Below are positions 12,505 through 25,107 of a stretch of DNA of 64,000 bases, piece by piece. Made by a program: the position numbers and the translations under genes. The first letter of the stretch is position 1. Each line of letters begins with the position of its first letter. Where the stretch lies: the NCBI RefSeq assembly GCF_963678635.1, contig NC_087071.1, positions 18,971,613 to 19,035,612 on the forward strand, written 5' to 3'. The notes beneath the pieces were generated by a model. That model made no database searches and had not been told where the DNA came from. It saw only the letters and a program-made list of their open reading frames with translations. Source of the DNA: Symsagittifera roscoffensis (taxonomy: Eukaryota; Xenacoelomorpha; Acoela; Convolutidae).

Positions 12505-12925
12505 AAACTGAGTTATTTTAATAATCTAAGCTATGTCTTCTGCGAACCAAGGCCATTTTATTGCTTCTAGAAAACTCACGTCGTACCACTATTGAAGCTG
12601 AAATTGAACAAGCTGTGGTAAACCTTAATTTCGCGGTGAAGCGAAAGCTCAATCCCTTGCACTTTCATTGGCATGAGAGGCAATTGAACATTAAATCATT
12701 GTCATAATGAATTAATTTCAGCTTTTCAAAGAGTTATTTTTAGATCAATGACGTTTTTGACTATCTGTTTGATATAATTTAGTTCGAATCCTGTTCTACT
12801 TGCGAACCCTGCAAGTTTGGTGAGCTTAGTCCACCTGTCCACCTGAAATCTTTGGCTAACTTCTCACAAATTGGGTTACCAAACTCAAAAAGACGCAGTT
12901 ATTGCTTGTCATGGAGTAAGCTGGA
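12505..12925 (+). repeat. Family E repeat, copy 2
   Basis: Second copy, with TCTGCGAACCAAGGCCAT, CAAGCTGTGGTAAACCT and TTAGTTCGAATCCTGTTCT. The GTTCGAATCC stretch resembles an RNA polymerase III B box, so a tRNA-derived SINE is conceivable, but no convincing A box was found. Confidence 0.75.
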
Positions 12926-12968
12926 ATGCTTAACCAAACATTGACCTAATATTACTAAAAATAAACAA

Positions 12969-13170
12969 CATTACGAGGCCAAACTGTGTATTGTGTGAAT
13001 TGTGAGCGGATTCCGCAACAAGAACTCTCCTTTTGTTCTTCTTTTGTTCTTTGTTTCTCTCTAATCGTTCCGACAAAAACTTTACGTGTTTAAAGACCTG
13101 TCTCTGGAATCCAGGAACATACAGGCACAAAAATGTGCGCCTATCCAGTGCACAGTTTGACCTCGTAATG
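12969..13170. mobile_element. Family B MITE-like element, complete copy (202 bp)
   Basis: It starts CATTACGAGGCCAAACTGTG and ends with CACAGTTTGACCTCGTAATG, the reverse complement, giving terminal inverted repeats of about 25 bp. Inside are GCGGATTCCGCAACAAGAAC and CTGGAATCCAGGAACATACA, themselves palindromic. It has no coding capacity. The structure fits a non-autonomous DNA transposon; target-site duplications are not obvious. Confidence 0.8.
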
Positions 13171-14448
13171 AATTTCCGAAATACTCTTCAAGAGGGTTCA
13201 AATATGTTTTGAGGTCTTTCTGCTTTTTGATCAGCTTACATCCAAAGACTCCAATTATTTTAACAATCAATAAACCAAATGGAAAGGTCGACGACATGTT
13301 ACCCGCGTACTCTAATCCGAAAAACTAATGAACTAATTTTTTTTTCATATTAACCTGTAAGCGAAAAGAAACAGACAGTTTTTCAGAAAATGCTGAAAAA
13401 AAACCCAGTTGACAATGAAACAACAAACGTAAATTTTAGTCAAAGTAGTAAATTTTTAAGCGCAAAGTGAAGGAAGTTTTTTGTTTACAAAACTGGTCAT
13501 TAAAAATTGAAACTTGATTAAAACTCCAAATTTGCGTTCTCACAGTTGTTCTCTATAAAACTAAGCTCTTCAATTAATAGCAAATTGATAAGCTACGAAG
13601 TGACGACAAAATAGAGGTTTTAATATGAACGGTAAATTTGAATTGGTTTTGTTTTTTTAGCGGCATGGTAATAAGCTATTACCTGGAAAATAGAACAAAA
13701 ATGTAAAGAAAATGGAATTTTTTTTCTAGTTGATAGCCTAAGGATGAAATAGTTTCACATTACGACTAAGATCAAAAAATAGCCGACATGTAATGTTGGT
13801 TAAATAGACAAAAAGCAGATTTGTTTAAAAAAGAGAGAATCTCATTTCAGTATAATGAGGAAAAATAAACAAAAACAAACAAAATTGTATAACTTGAATA
13901 TTTCTACTGATAAGTAGTAAGAATTGCGTTTGAAATGCTTTTTTGAAAAAATCAGCTTGAAAAAAGAGCGCAGTTCGTTTGCAAACGGAAGCATAAATGA
14001 TTAAATGCCTGTGTAAAAAGATACAGTTTATAGAGATGCCGTTTTAGTGAAAGAAAGCGCTTTCGGGAACACAAAAACAACAAACATTTTAAGAAAAAGT
14101 CCCTTGTTGAAAGCAATTCAAAACATACAAATTTAACGTGACGACTTATCAAAAAGAAGATTAAATTAATCTTCTGTTGAAAAATTTTTAAATTGTTGTT
14201 TCAGTGGAAATGATTTTGCAAAAAACAATAAAAATTTTTTAAGTCGCTTACAACTGCTGAGCATTATGAAAATTGGGCGTTCTAATTCTATTTTTGCTTC
14301 CTGAGACATTTGTTTTTCTTTGCATTGCTTGCTTCACTTCAAAAATCTACTTGTAAATAAAAGTCCACTTTGCCTGACACAAATTTTGATAATTTTGGCC
14401 TATCAAAGTCTTAAATGTCGTAGATTTCTCTCTGAATTTGCGCAACAA

Positions 14449-14465
14449 CCCCCCCCCCCCCCCCC
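14449..14465. repeat. Poly-C run (17 nt)
   Basis: An isolated homopolymer C run followed by CTCCTCTACTAACTTCACTT. It resembles the C-tract ends of the inverted-repeat family at 16139-22421, but no partner end was found. Confidence 0.8.
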
Positions 14466-16138
14466 TCCTCTACTAACTTCACTTTGCAGATAAAATTTTC
14501 CACTTCCAGATAACTTCACTTTCCCCGATCAATAAAACCTAACTTTTTTTGATGCAATGAAACGAAAATAAGCAAATATTTTGTATTTGGCCTAACCATG
14601 TAGTTCATACTGACTTTCTAAAATCTCTTCACGACTTTTTACATTCCTATCATGTATCTAAATACAATTTTGAAACCTTTTTTTTTCAGTCCGTTTTCCC
14701 CTGAAAATGATGCTTCTAATTCCCGTTGAACAAAATTGCGTTGTTTGAAAAAATAATTGAAACAGTGTGCTATCTTTTATCGGGTTTGAGTAAATTTGAG
14801 CACGTTTTAACTGGAGGTGGACGCTGTATGATTACAAACTGGATTTTTACTTCACATAACGCGATCGTTTTTCACCACATTGGTAAAACTAAAAAGTTTA
14901 ATCCCACGAATAAGTTTTCAAAAATGTTCATCGATGAAGGTTTTAGTGAATAAAGCATTTAAGGTCAACTATACCTTCAAATTCGGCTGAACATTTCTCA
15001 TAAACCTGTCATTTTGATAGCCAAATCTGTTTGTTGGATCATAGTTAGCTCAAAATTTGTTTACACGAAAAACTTTTGTCTGGTTTCTATCATCTTTTCT
15101 GGAAGTATTTGGTCGTAATTTCTGACCACCGGTATTGCAATTTTAGGGATGTTTCATTATTTAAGTTTATAGAAAAAAAATCAATAATAAAAAATACAAA
15201 CAGAGGTGTGATAAATTTGTTGATAAAACAACCAACAGGCAGTTGTGATAAAGTTGAAGTTTTGGAAAAACTAAAATTTTCAAAAAAAAACTTTTGAATT
15301 CAAAGAAAAGTATGCTTCCGGATACCTTTTACACTTTGAAAATCGTTTAAATTGACTTTTTGATAACATTTGCCCAGTTTTAAATTATGTAGCAGTTTGT
15401 AAATTATGAGTTACTTTTCATGGAGTGGCAATTTAAAACATTGAAATGCACAATTGCAATTAAATGCATCTTAAATTTTAAAAATTCTTTCGCTTTTTGT
15501 TTTTATAGTGTAGCGTAAATTCCCTTGTAATTACGAAAAAAATGCTGTGAAAATTCCTGAACAAAACCAAAATTTTAAGCGAGAATATTTTTAAGATTTT
15601 AGTGACCGAGCGATTGAATCACTCAACTATCAATACATTCATTTACCAATAAAATTAGCCGACTTTTTGAAATTTGATGAACAACACAGGAGTTCTGCTG
15701 AATACTGTTTCGACTCCCTATTTCAACCCCGTATTTAAAAAATGTTAAACTGAGTCACCCAATTTTTCATCGGAACAAGAGCAACACTATTTGACCCAAA
15801 AAAGCGTTCAAACGATTGCACACTTAAAATCTGCAAAAAAGCTAATCATGGAAACAGTTTAAAGAGAATTTACTTATAAAGGACTACAAAAATTATTTGA
15901 GGTAAACTTAAAAAATTGAGGAAACAAATTTTCGATTTTCTTGCAGCAAAATCAATGTTGTTATAAAAAAAATATTCTCCGAAAAAAAGCATACGATTTT
16001 CCAATTTTTGTACCTCATGTAGTCCAAACTTAATTGATCACACAAAACAAGGGTCTTTTCTCTTATGGGGTCCAAAAATAACAAGTTTTTTATAAAGCTT
16101 CTCTTTTTAATGAAACGCTTTTGCTGGAATTAATTTTG

Positions 16139-16317
16139 AATCTACTGAACAATCTCCCCCCCTATGGTAACTTGTTAAAAATCTCCACCCCTTTTAACAA
16201 ATATAGTAATTAAGCACTGTGCTTTCTATTGAGAATTCTAATTTGCTGCGCTCCGATTGGTCAAAAATCGACCACGTTGATCTACTTTGAAAGGGGTGGA
16301 GATTGTTAAGTAGATCC
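16139..16317. mobile_element. C/G-tract inverted-repeat element C1 (179 bp)
   Basis: The left end, ATCTACTGAACAATCTCCCC, is mirrored by GGGGTGGAGATTGTTAAGTA with GATCC at the right end. The arms are imperfect but about 25 bp long. A second internal copy of the ATCTCCACCCC motif lies at about 16180. Non-coding. Confidence 0.7.
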
Positions 16318-16496
16318 TTAATTTCAACCGATAAGATTTGAGCAAAATGTGTCTTTTCCTAAAAGAAGTAGATCATTTTTGGGCCGTAGAACAGAAAAGA
16401 CGCCGATGCAACCACTAATTACAAGGACGGTTTTGAGTGCAGTAAAAAATCTTTCTTTTTTGGCCAAAAGTCAAAAGTAGAAAAATGCAATAATAG

Positions 16497-16692
16497 AGGG
16501 ACCAAGTTAACATCCTCCCCCCAAATCCATTTAGGGGGGAGGATGTTAACTTGATTCTGAGTTCGAGTTTTGAGCCAAATAGAAAAGAGCATTTAACAGG
16601 CAGCGCTAAGTAGATTTAAATTAAAATGAACGCTAGGGTGGAGGATCTTAACTTGGTATATTTGGGGGGGGGGGGGGGGGTAACTTAATCCT
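16497..16692. mobile_element. C/G-tract inverted-repeat element C2 (196 bp)
   Basis: The left end, CCAAGTTAACATCCTCCCCCC, is opposed by a right end of 17 G (16664-16680) followed by TAACTTAATCCT. It also contains a perfect 19-bp internal hairpin, 16504-16522 against 16534-16552, so the left end itself is a palindrome. Confidence 0.7.
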
Positions 16693-18783
16693 AATAGAGT
16701 TGTCATTAAAACTTTGCATTGCATGTTTATACTTGTCAGAAATTGTAAGAATAACGTTTCTCCGTATTTGAAAATTGCATGACAAGAACTTGCGGCCTGC
16801 TCGGTCATAAAGTAAAATCGTCAAATCAAATGAGTTTAAAACTACATTTAAGGCATGAAATTAGACTCGAGCAAATTTTTGCAATAGAAGGACCATTAAA
16901 AGAGCGCGATGCTGTGTTTTTAAACTCTCTTCTTTCAGTTTTTTTTTGAAACTATATTATTACTTTTAGTCAAACTCAGCTGCTCCTTTTTTAGCACTTT
17001 ATATTTTGTTTTCGCTGATTAAGAAAAAAGGAAAATTTTCTGAGCTAATACATTAACGTTTGAGGAAAATTTGCATTGCCTAGATCGGTTCCGAGAAATT
17101 GAGGTTAAGAGTGTTCCAGTCATTTGAAAGATCCTACCTTCAAGTTAAGTCCAGCAAGCACGACTCCCTCTGTATGAAGTGTTAAAATGAAACAAAGCCC
17201 CCTCCAGACAGCTACTCCTCGAATTTATCACAAACAAACTAGGAGACCATTTCGCAGTTTCTAACTCTTAGAATTGTAATGCAAAAACGCACGACTAGGT
17301 TTTTAAATTGAGGATAAAAGTCTTCAGCGGTACGAAAACAAGATATCCGAAAATTACTTGCAAAATATAACTGCTTTCAAGGTGGAGGTTTTGCAAATTT
17401 TTAAGTTTGATTCTACGTATCAAAACCAGTGATACGTATCACAACCAAGCGCTCAGTTTACTTCAATTATTCAATTGGCAATTTGACGGGAAAAAAATAT
17501 CTTTTTCATGTTTCAAAAACGCTGTTTTTGCTATCAGGAATCTCTTCTAGAGATAATTTTTAAAAACCCTGGGATAACACTAGTTTTGAACAACAGCAGT
17601 ACCAGCTCGGCCATCTGAAATTTTGGTCAAATGAACGTGTAATGTTTTCAGCCTGGACAAGATTTGTTACTTCAAAATGTTTCAAAACTAAGCCCTTTCA
17701 AAGCGGGATTCTGTTACACGTACATTATAACTGCAAGATTATTTCAGTCTGATTTCAGAAGTTAACCACGCCGCAGGTTAATAAAACTTTGCGAGGGTAT
17801 TTTAGACTGGCCGCGATATTTGGTAAATAAATCTTGAAGTGGCATTTACAAATTTTTCCAGGCGTTTAAAACTCAAAGTTAAGTTTAATTTGGGTCAAAC
17901 ATGTTTTATAATTTTTTATTTGCAAATTTATTCAGAATATTTCTGCAGTTTAATAAAACTGACAAGACAAGTCTTTGATTTCTCTGGTCTTAACTAATAT
18001 ACGACCCAAAAGTCGAGGCTCGATTTTTTGAAAATCTGATCACAATGGTTGCACTTGAGTGGTTGAAATTAATGAACTTGAAACACATATTCTGGTATTT
18101 AATTTCAAAGATAACAAATCATTTGAGTTTTCGTTGTTTTGGACTGTATAATGGAAAAGACCTGTTTTCTCTCCTGGGAAGCTTGTATCAAGTAAGCAAA
18201 CAACGTTGAACTAATATAAGGGCAAAACTTTCGGGTCATTTTTCTAAAAAAATTATTTTGTCGCTTCCAGCAGTTACTAAATTTGAAAATTGGAAAAAAA
18301 CTAAAAAGCTCTCATTTCAAAGAATAGTTAACTGTTTTTGGCAGTAGAAATCGAACTCATCGAGATGTTTATAGCTATTAAAAAACTTTTTAATGCTTCA
18401 TTTGCACTTTCCTCCGTCTAGAAAGACTTAGAATAACACATTTGTTTTCTACGTGATACGTCCTGATGATGTTTGACCTTGACAAAAATATGAAAGTAGC
18501 TCAAACCGGAACGCCTTTCAGCCAAAGAGTATCTGCCAGTGGCCTCTTTTGTTACCGGCGAAATGCATGGGTATTTTAAAGAAAAATTTAAAAACTTTTA
18601 TCTAGAAAATATATACAACTTATACTCATTTCAACTTAGGTGTAAAAAAAAATAGCAAGATAGTCAGGATGTGATCCTTGCTCAAAACAAGACTCTGTCG
18701 AACATTTTTCTTGATAAAAAAACTTTTCAGTGATGAAATGGCATTATTCCATCGATGTGTTATGATCTATCAATAAACTGAGC

Positions 18784-19268
18784 AAGACTGCTAGTATCAG
18801 GGCGAAGCCCTAAATATTCCGGCTGCCTTTTGAGGTCTAGAGAGCAGTAATAACAATGAAAAAAATATATATTTAAAAATTAGAGTTTTTGTCGAAATCA
18901 TCCTCCACACGCCATATAAACCACATTTTGATAAATTTCGCTCCTAGTAACTCATCAATTGTGGCAAGTAAGCATTAGAACATTTTCTAAGACGGGTTAA
19001 ATCTCAGCTTACGCGTTATAGCGCGAAAAGGATCGCGCGTTAATTGTCCCATATCGGCTAAAATAGCAATCTTTAAACCCCTAAACTTTACAAAAATTGA
19101 CCACTGGAAAATTTTTGTCAAATCAGCTCAGTTTAACAATGTCTCTTGAATGCTATAAAAAAAAAATCCGGAAAAAGGCTAAAATAAAAACCGAAATTTT
19201 CCTGAAAAAAAAACACCCAGAGCACAAATATTCCATTAATTTCGTTACAAAATTCGGAACAAAAAGTC
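18784..19268 (+). repeat. Family A repeat, copy
   Basis: It runs from GACTGCTAGTATCAGGGCGA to a 3' end with AGCACAAATATTCC and TTCGGAACAAAAAGT. The middle carries CCACACGCCATATAAAC, GATTAAATCTC-like and ACGCGTTATAGCGCGAAAAG motifs shared with the copies at 29955 and 31155. No coding capacity. Confidence 0.82.
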
Positions 19269-19672
19269 TGCTCGTATCAGGGCGAAGCCTTTCAAGGTTT
19301 TGTCTGCATTTTGGAGTCTATGGAGCACACTGATTTGCTCCTAGTAACAAATAAATTATGGCAAAAAGCGTCTTCAAACAATAAGGAACGATTTCTCAGA
19401 CGGATTAAATCTCCGCTAACGCGTTAATAGCATGAAATACATCGCGTGGTAATTATCCTATAATGGTCAAAATGGCAAGCTTTAAACTCCCATAAATTTA
19501 CAAAAATTATAATTGAAAAACCTTTTTGAACTTAAGCGTAAGACAACTATACATTATTAATGATTTAAAAAAAACTCCATCAAAGTTTTCTACTTAAAAG
19601 GTCAAAATTTGGCTGAAGGAAAATAACTACCCGAGCACAAGTTTTTTCTTCGTTACAAAAGTAGGAAAAACA
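19269..19672 (+). repeat. Family A repeat, adjacent copy in tandem
   Basis: It begins CTGCTCGTATCAGGGCGAAG immediately after the preceding copy and lacks about 80 bp of its interior. It contains ACGCGTTAATAGCATGAAAT and ends near GAGCACAAGTTTTTTC. Confidence 0.78.
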
Positions 19673-21826
19673 AGTGCGCAATTTTCACGTCAATGATTCA
19701 AGTAAGCAATTTTTGTTCTGAACTTTTCTGTTGAATTGTGATTTTAGGATTATTGTTTTTGATATCATTTGTTCTCTACATGGACTCAACAAAGAAGAAG
19801 GGCCAGTAATTTTTGAAAAATAAATTTTCCAGATTTTAGTGCAATTTCCATGTTTTGGTTAAATCCTTACGGGAATAGAGCTTCAGTATATGAGACGGCA
19901 AAGTTGATTAGAAACAAAACAATGTCCAGTGATTTAAAATCATTTAAGAAAAATTCTAAATTCGGGCGACTAAGCTCAAAAAAAATAAACCCCTGCTAAT
20001 AAGTAAAGGAAACAGAAAACGGCCAAAGAAAAAACATTAGTCAAAAATTAAAACAGTGAGAGAACGAGCCAATTTTTCGATCAGATCGCCAGCTCTAAAG
20101 CTTAATATGGGCAAGGAAAAACAGTGCTTTCCGAAAAATTAAAAGCCGTTTTTGAGAAAATCCCATTTTTTTGCAGACTGTTACCTTCCCAGAAGAAATC
20201 AAGCTTGCCTAGAAAACGACGGGCGTGTTCGTGTATCGCATCAGTGCGGTGAGCGAAATGAACCACAATCTACTGTTCTGAATTAATTTTCGCTTACGTT
20301 TTGAGGATTCGTTACACCTGACCGAAAAAATTGCTTGGCTTAGATCTACAAAGACGTCCTGCAGCAAAACTATATGAAACATTTTGCAAAACACGGGTGG
20401 TAATTGTTGAAGGAAACGATCCCGTCCGTAGGGCTAAAATTGCTAGATATTATTCCGTTGAAAATTATATCACAACTAATCCAAGGCCACAGTGCAGTTT
20501 TCATTTGAAAATTAAAGAGATTAGGTTGGCTTTGATAAAAAAGACGAATCAGTTCAATGACGCTCGCTACCAAGAAAGAAGTATGAAATCGATCGCTGCC
20601 GAAAGTATGAAAAAAATGTCAAAATTTATCTTAAAAAGAGTGAAATCAATTTCAGGTCAAAAAGTGCGGCTATAAATTATTAGCTTACTCTTCTAAAAAA
20701 ATCTGCTCTCGTCATTTTCTGACTTTTTGGCCAAAAAATGTGTTTTCATTTTTTGAGAGGTCTGTTTTTATTATTTTTGTTAAAGTAGTCCAGATTCACT
20801 GCTGAATTACAAAGTAATATCCCTTGAAGGGTTCACCCAAAAAATAAAACTTGATGCAAAAAACTGAGACATTTCTTAAAATGAGATTATTCCAAGACTC
20901 CCTAATTGTTTGGAGTTCTTGCATCAGAAATTTTGTACACTAATCTTGTCATGCAAATATAGGGCTACAAAAACAAATTATCGGCAGTGATAAAATTAGG
21001 TTTTAATTTTGAGCATTTTTTGTCCACAAAGCGGTAAAAAATTGCTCAGTTTGAAAAAAAAAGACAATAATAAATAAGGTTAGCCGGTTACTGTGCAAAT
21101 AGCACAGAATGTTTAGCACAGTGTAAGCGACCTATATTAAGCATAAATAAGCGTGCTCGCTTGCTTTACTCACTCGAAAACAGACACAATTTCAAAAGTT
21201 TCAGACCGTCTTCTCTCGACATTGGGAAAATCTTTGCAGTTTTTTGATGTCGTTCGAATCCCGACAGACAAAATTTTTTATGATATATCGCTCAAATCAC
21301 ACCGATGATATGTATGGTAGCTGATAGCGCGTGAGAAAAAAAAATTAGGATAGCCGTCTGCTGTGCAAATGGCGCAGAACATTCTGACCATAAAATTATA
21401 AAATGCAACAAAACAGTGTTTTCAAGTTTGAGTCTTTTTTTCGGCTTGGTGTGATAACAAGAAGTGATAAAACGCTGAGCTAGAGACAAGGCATATTCGA
21501 AATTCACATATAAGTAAGAAAATTGATAAACACTTTTACAGAAAAATTAGTGGAAAAACGATAAATAATCCAAAATACATTTCAAATCTTTTTCAAATTT
21601 TGTGGCAGTTTTCTGAAATTTTGAATTTTTTTATTCCAAAAAACGCTAAAATAGTAAAAAAAAAAACTAACGTTATTTGAAAAAAACTAAGTGTTAACGT
21701 TTTAAATTGAGCTTTTTTAAAAATTTAAGCCATTAAAAAAATTCTATATTTGCTCGCTTTATTCGCTGAAAATTTGAATTTTTTAAAATGTCGTTACAGG
21801 GGATTTTATTAGTCGGAACAAAAAAA

Positions 21827-22421
21827 GGATCAATTGAGCAATCTCCCCCCATTCTCGCGTGGGGGGGGGGGGGGGGGGAGATAGCTCAATAGGTACTTGA
21901 GACATGTTTATAACCACTTGAAAATAAATTGAATGACATGAAATCATAAAGCATATTTTCCAACGACTGTGGAAAGCCAAAACTTATAATATCAAAGCTC
22001 AAAAGTTTCATTCGGATTGAAAGAATCAATAAAACAGCCATAAAAAGCGACTTTTTTCCTTTTTAAGATGACAAAAAGTTTTTGCGAACAATATTAAGGT
22101 GCTGCGGAGAACCGTTTGTTTGCTATTCAGATACAACGCTAGAGCACCAACCCTGGTAAATCGCTTTCTTCGATGAGGCTATGGTCGCCTAAACAAAATT
22201 TTGCAAAAAAAAAAACATTTTTTTTCATATTTCGATTTTTTTTTCAAAATTTTTCTCGATACTCATGTAAGATAACTTCAGTCGGTCAATTGATTGCGTG
22301 CAATAAACACATCATCCATCTACTTGCGTTTGCTGACGTCTTTTTATTGAGTTTTTTCGTTTTTGCTGGGAGGGAGATAGCTCAATTGGTCATTACGGGG
22401 GGGAGATTGCTCAATTGATCC
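21827..22421. mobile_element. C/G-tract inverted-repeat element C3 with perfect 24-bp ends (595 bp)
   Basis: GGATCAATTGAGCAATCTCC followed by CCCC at 21827-21850 is matched exactly in reverse complement at 22398-22421. A run of 18 G at 21861-21878 followed by AGATAGCTCAAT forms a second inner repeat with GAGGGAGATAGCTCAAT at about 22370. The interior has no protein-like frame. It looks like a non-autonomous inverted-repeat transposon. Both flanks are A-rich, so a target-site duplication cannot be judged. Confidence 0.85.
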
Positions 22422-24002
22422 CAAAAAAATACCTTCGAATACAAAGTTCCTACCCGTTTTCAAATGCTCGGAACAATAATTCAGAGAGTTTTTTTCTAGA
22501 TCGCAGGTCGATTTCTGTTTTTAAATAGGCAAAATTGCATTGATGACCTCAAAAATTCATACGTCAGAAAATTTTTTTATGAAACTTACTATGATGTTTG
22601 CTGGGCTTTTTTTAGAGCTAAGACAATTACGCGGAGAAGAATGATTAAAATTTAACGAAAACAATCTAACAAAATTTTTACAAAATTTCTGGTTACGAAT
22701 TCGGACAATAGATGAGAAATAAAAATCTATCATAAAATCTAATTAGCAAGAATTGTTCAGATTTGAAGACCGTTGATATATAAATGATAGTATTCAAGCT
22801 AGTTTAAATTTTAAGTGAACAATGTCTTTTGGTTATTGAACCTTTCTTTTATATTGAAAACGAGTTCTTCATAAATAAAGCCGATGGTAAGATGCCCTTA
22901 AGTGATGGAGGAATGAAGCTTCTCTATTCGAGCGTGCATTTATTTTCAGTCCTTTGATGTTTATTGGATTATCTGTGTGATTGCTCTCAATATACTCCCA
23001 GACAAAAATGGAATAAAGACAATTAGAAATAACAATATTTTTTTAGCAGGAGCTCAAAACAAAAACAAAAAAAAATAAAAAATAGGCAGAAAAAATAACC
23101 CGCAGGTAAATAGAGAAGAAGCTGATATCTTTGTCAGAAATATAGTTCCAAATAAGCATGCGTTCAGTCGAAAATTTGCAAAAAAAAAGAATTTTCTGAA
23201 AAGCATAACTGCAAAAATTAAAAGAGTTCCGATATGTTTCTTGTTTTAGAGTTAGATAAGTTCTGCTAACCACTCCATCTTCCTAAAGCACTCGTAAATT
23301 GATTTTAATGTGGATAGTCGTGAACGGAAATTAAAAATACCTGAAAAATCATCTTTTCAAACTCAATTCCCTGTTGATTGTCTAGCTTTACAATATATAC
23401 GTGTAAGCTTTTAATGGAATGATAAAAACAGTTAGTATATCTAGAATATTGATTTCCGGGTTAAATAAGGGCCAAGAGATAAAAAAAATTATATTCATAC
23501 TATATTTTTAGAGGGAAATTTCTGCATATCGATAGGCAGCTAATTGCTTTTAGTTCGTCCAAGATAAGAATTTTTATATAAGTTTTATTAACTACGAACA
23601 ATCTGTTTACTTCTTGAAATCAAATTTATTATGATTATCATCATTTAGTTGAGTATTACATCGAAGGGTATAACAGATTTAGAGTATAACAGATTTATAG
23701 AAAAGAAAAATTGATTATTTTGGCACTAAAATCCATTTATTTTAGGTGAAAAAAAAACAATTATCAGTAGAATAGATTATCAATGACAAAATGGCTTTAG
23801 ATATATCAATTCTAAACTTAAGTTCATCTGAAAATTTTTCTGCATATGATGAATTTTTATCCATTTTGTTGCTGTGGGTAATTAAAGCTAAAACGCACAT
23901 AATGTACGTTTAAGTTACTGGAGGCCATTTTTTCAGTTTTTCGTTTTTGGGTTAAAATTATTATATATAACAATTACGAAAAAAAACTATCAGCTAACTA
24001 AC

Positions 24003-24176
24003 TATTGAAGTCTGGAACGGAGTTGGTCGGCCGAATGCCCTTCATTCCCTCGTAGTTCTCCAAGGAGCCAGTGAAGCTGGCGTCTTTCAGAGTGTTCACT
24101 CGGCCTAATGGGCTGATAGACCGATAGGATGCCTTGGAGTCATTGCGTAACATCTTGCTTCTTGAAGCCGCAAGAC
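24003..24176 (-). CDS. KCNN: SK channel exon 4, cytoplasmic N-terminus near S1
   Basis: This 174-nt symmetric phase 1-1 exon lies between acceptor TCAATAG|GTCTTG and donor TTCAATA|GTTAGT. It encodes about 58 residues containing KASYRSISPLGRVNTLKD and ENYEGMKGIRP. It is Ser/Arg-rich and hydrophilic, with no domain recognised. The same donor hexamer, GTTAGT, is used after exon 5, which supports the border chosen here. Reading on past the donor gives a TAG stop within two codons, so splicing is needed for continuity. The phase-1 A joins CT of exon 5 to give ACT (Thr). It is separated from exon 5 by 22.6 kb, the longest intron in the window. Confidence 0.84.
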
Positions 24177-25107
24177 CTATTGATAACAAAAAGTGAATTT
24201 TTTTTTAGCACACTGGCCAAGAATTTTTTTAGCACATTAAAACTTAGCGTGAAGGGTGATTGATGTCAAAATTTTTGAATTTTTGCGCCATTTTTTGCAT
24301 TTGAATTAATCTTTACACAAATCTGATATTGAGGTGAAGTTCTGGTGCGATCTCAACTAGTAAAGATCTAGGGTACTTTTACTTATTGCGTTCAAAAATC
24401 AATGTTTTAATATCTTGAGCAGAAACTGTTTTGCTTTGAACTGATTGGTTAAAATTAGCCAATCAAATTTCAATACCATCTCATAATGCTTTGTTCACAA
24501 TTTTCAGTCGAATTATAAATAAGACGAATTGGCGTAAAATGAAGAATGTTCAGTAAAGTACTCAAATTTGTTTCAAGTGCGCTCCAGAGTTCTACCAAGA
24601 TTAGAAAAAAAAGGTCTCAGAAAACAGCTCCAGTGCAAAAAAGAACACCTTCGTATCTACTGAAATGTCGGGCCTTTTAGAATTCGGCTGAAGAGTAAAG
24701 TGACCCGTTAAAAAAAATTGCTAGTGTTATCAATATGTTGCTCTCATCATTTAAACTTTGAAATTAACAAAACCGCATAATTAGGAATTTTGGGCGGAAT
24801 AAGGAAGAAGACCCTAGAATATTTACAGTTTAATCTAGTAATTATCTAACAGCAACGCGGGAAAAATTTTTCCCCCGTGTTCAAAAAATATCAGATTTTG
24901 GTTGTAGGGCAAGGAAAATGGTGCTTTTTTGAATTTTTCAACATAAACTAAGACCGTTTTTATTATTGCTGATCTCCACAGAAAAAGTTCAAAGCTTATC
25001 AGTTATTTGTTTTGTATCTGACACCACAGAAAAGTCAATTGGTTACCTTACACAAAAATTTTAAATATCTTGAGACAATTGTAAAATAAACAAAAATAAA
25101 GCAAATT

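Larger units (their letters stand above)
1416..24002 (-). other. Intron between exons 4 and 5 (22.6 kb), repeat-rich
   Basis: No credible host exon was found in this interval. Open frames are short and AT-driven. It holds tandem arrays at 3786-3848 and 10990-11340; inverted and direct copies of dispersed family A (4120-5000, 5990-6480, 6930-7500, 18784-19672); family B copies (10441-10740, 12969-13170); a diverged duplicated segment (11650-12050 and 12505-12925); C/G-tract inverted-repeat elements (16139-16692, 21827-22421); and an isolated run of 17 C at 14449-14465. Between these, for example 1450-3780, 7500-10440, 13200-16100, 16700-18780, 19700-21800 and 22430-24000, nothing beyond AT-rich DNA was recognised. 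Confidence 0.8.

Noticed and set aside
20331-20675. Plus-strand 114-codon frame with mixed, protein-like composition
   Set aside because: No homology, no ATG start (it opens with TTG), and no splice signals or partner exon. The longest chance frames in this AT-rich interval are of similar size. Kept only as something to test with RNA.
21236-21262. T-arm-like sequence suggesting a tRNA gene
   Set aside because: No acceptor stem, D arm or anticodon arm can be drawn upstream at proper spacing.
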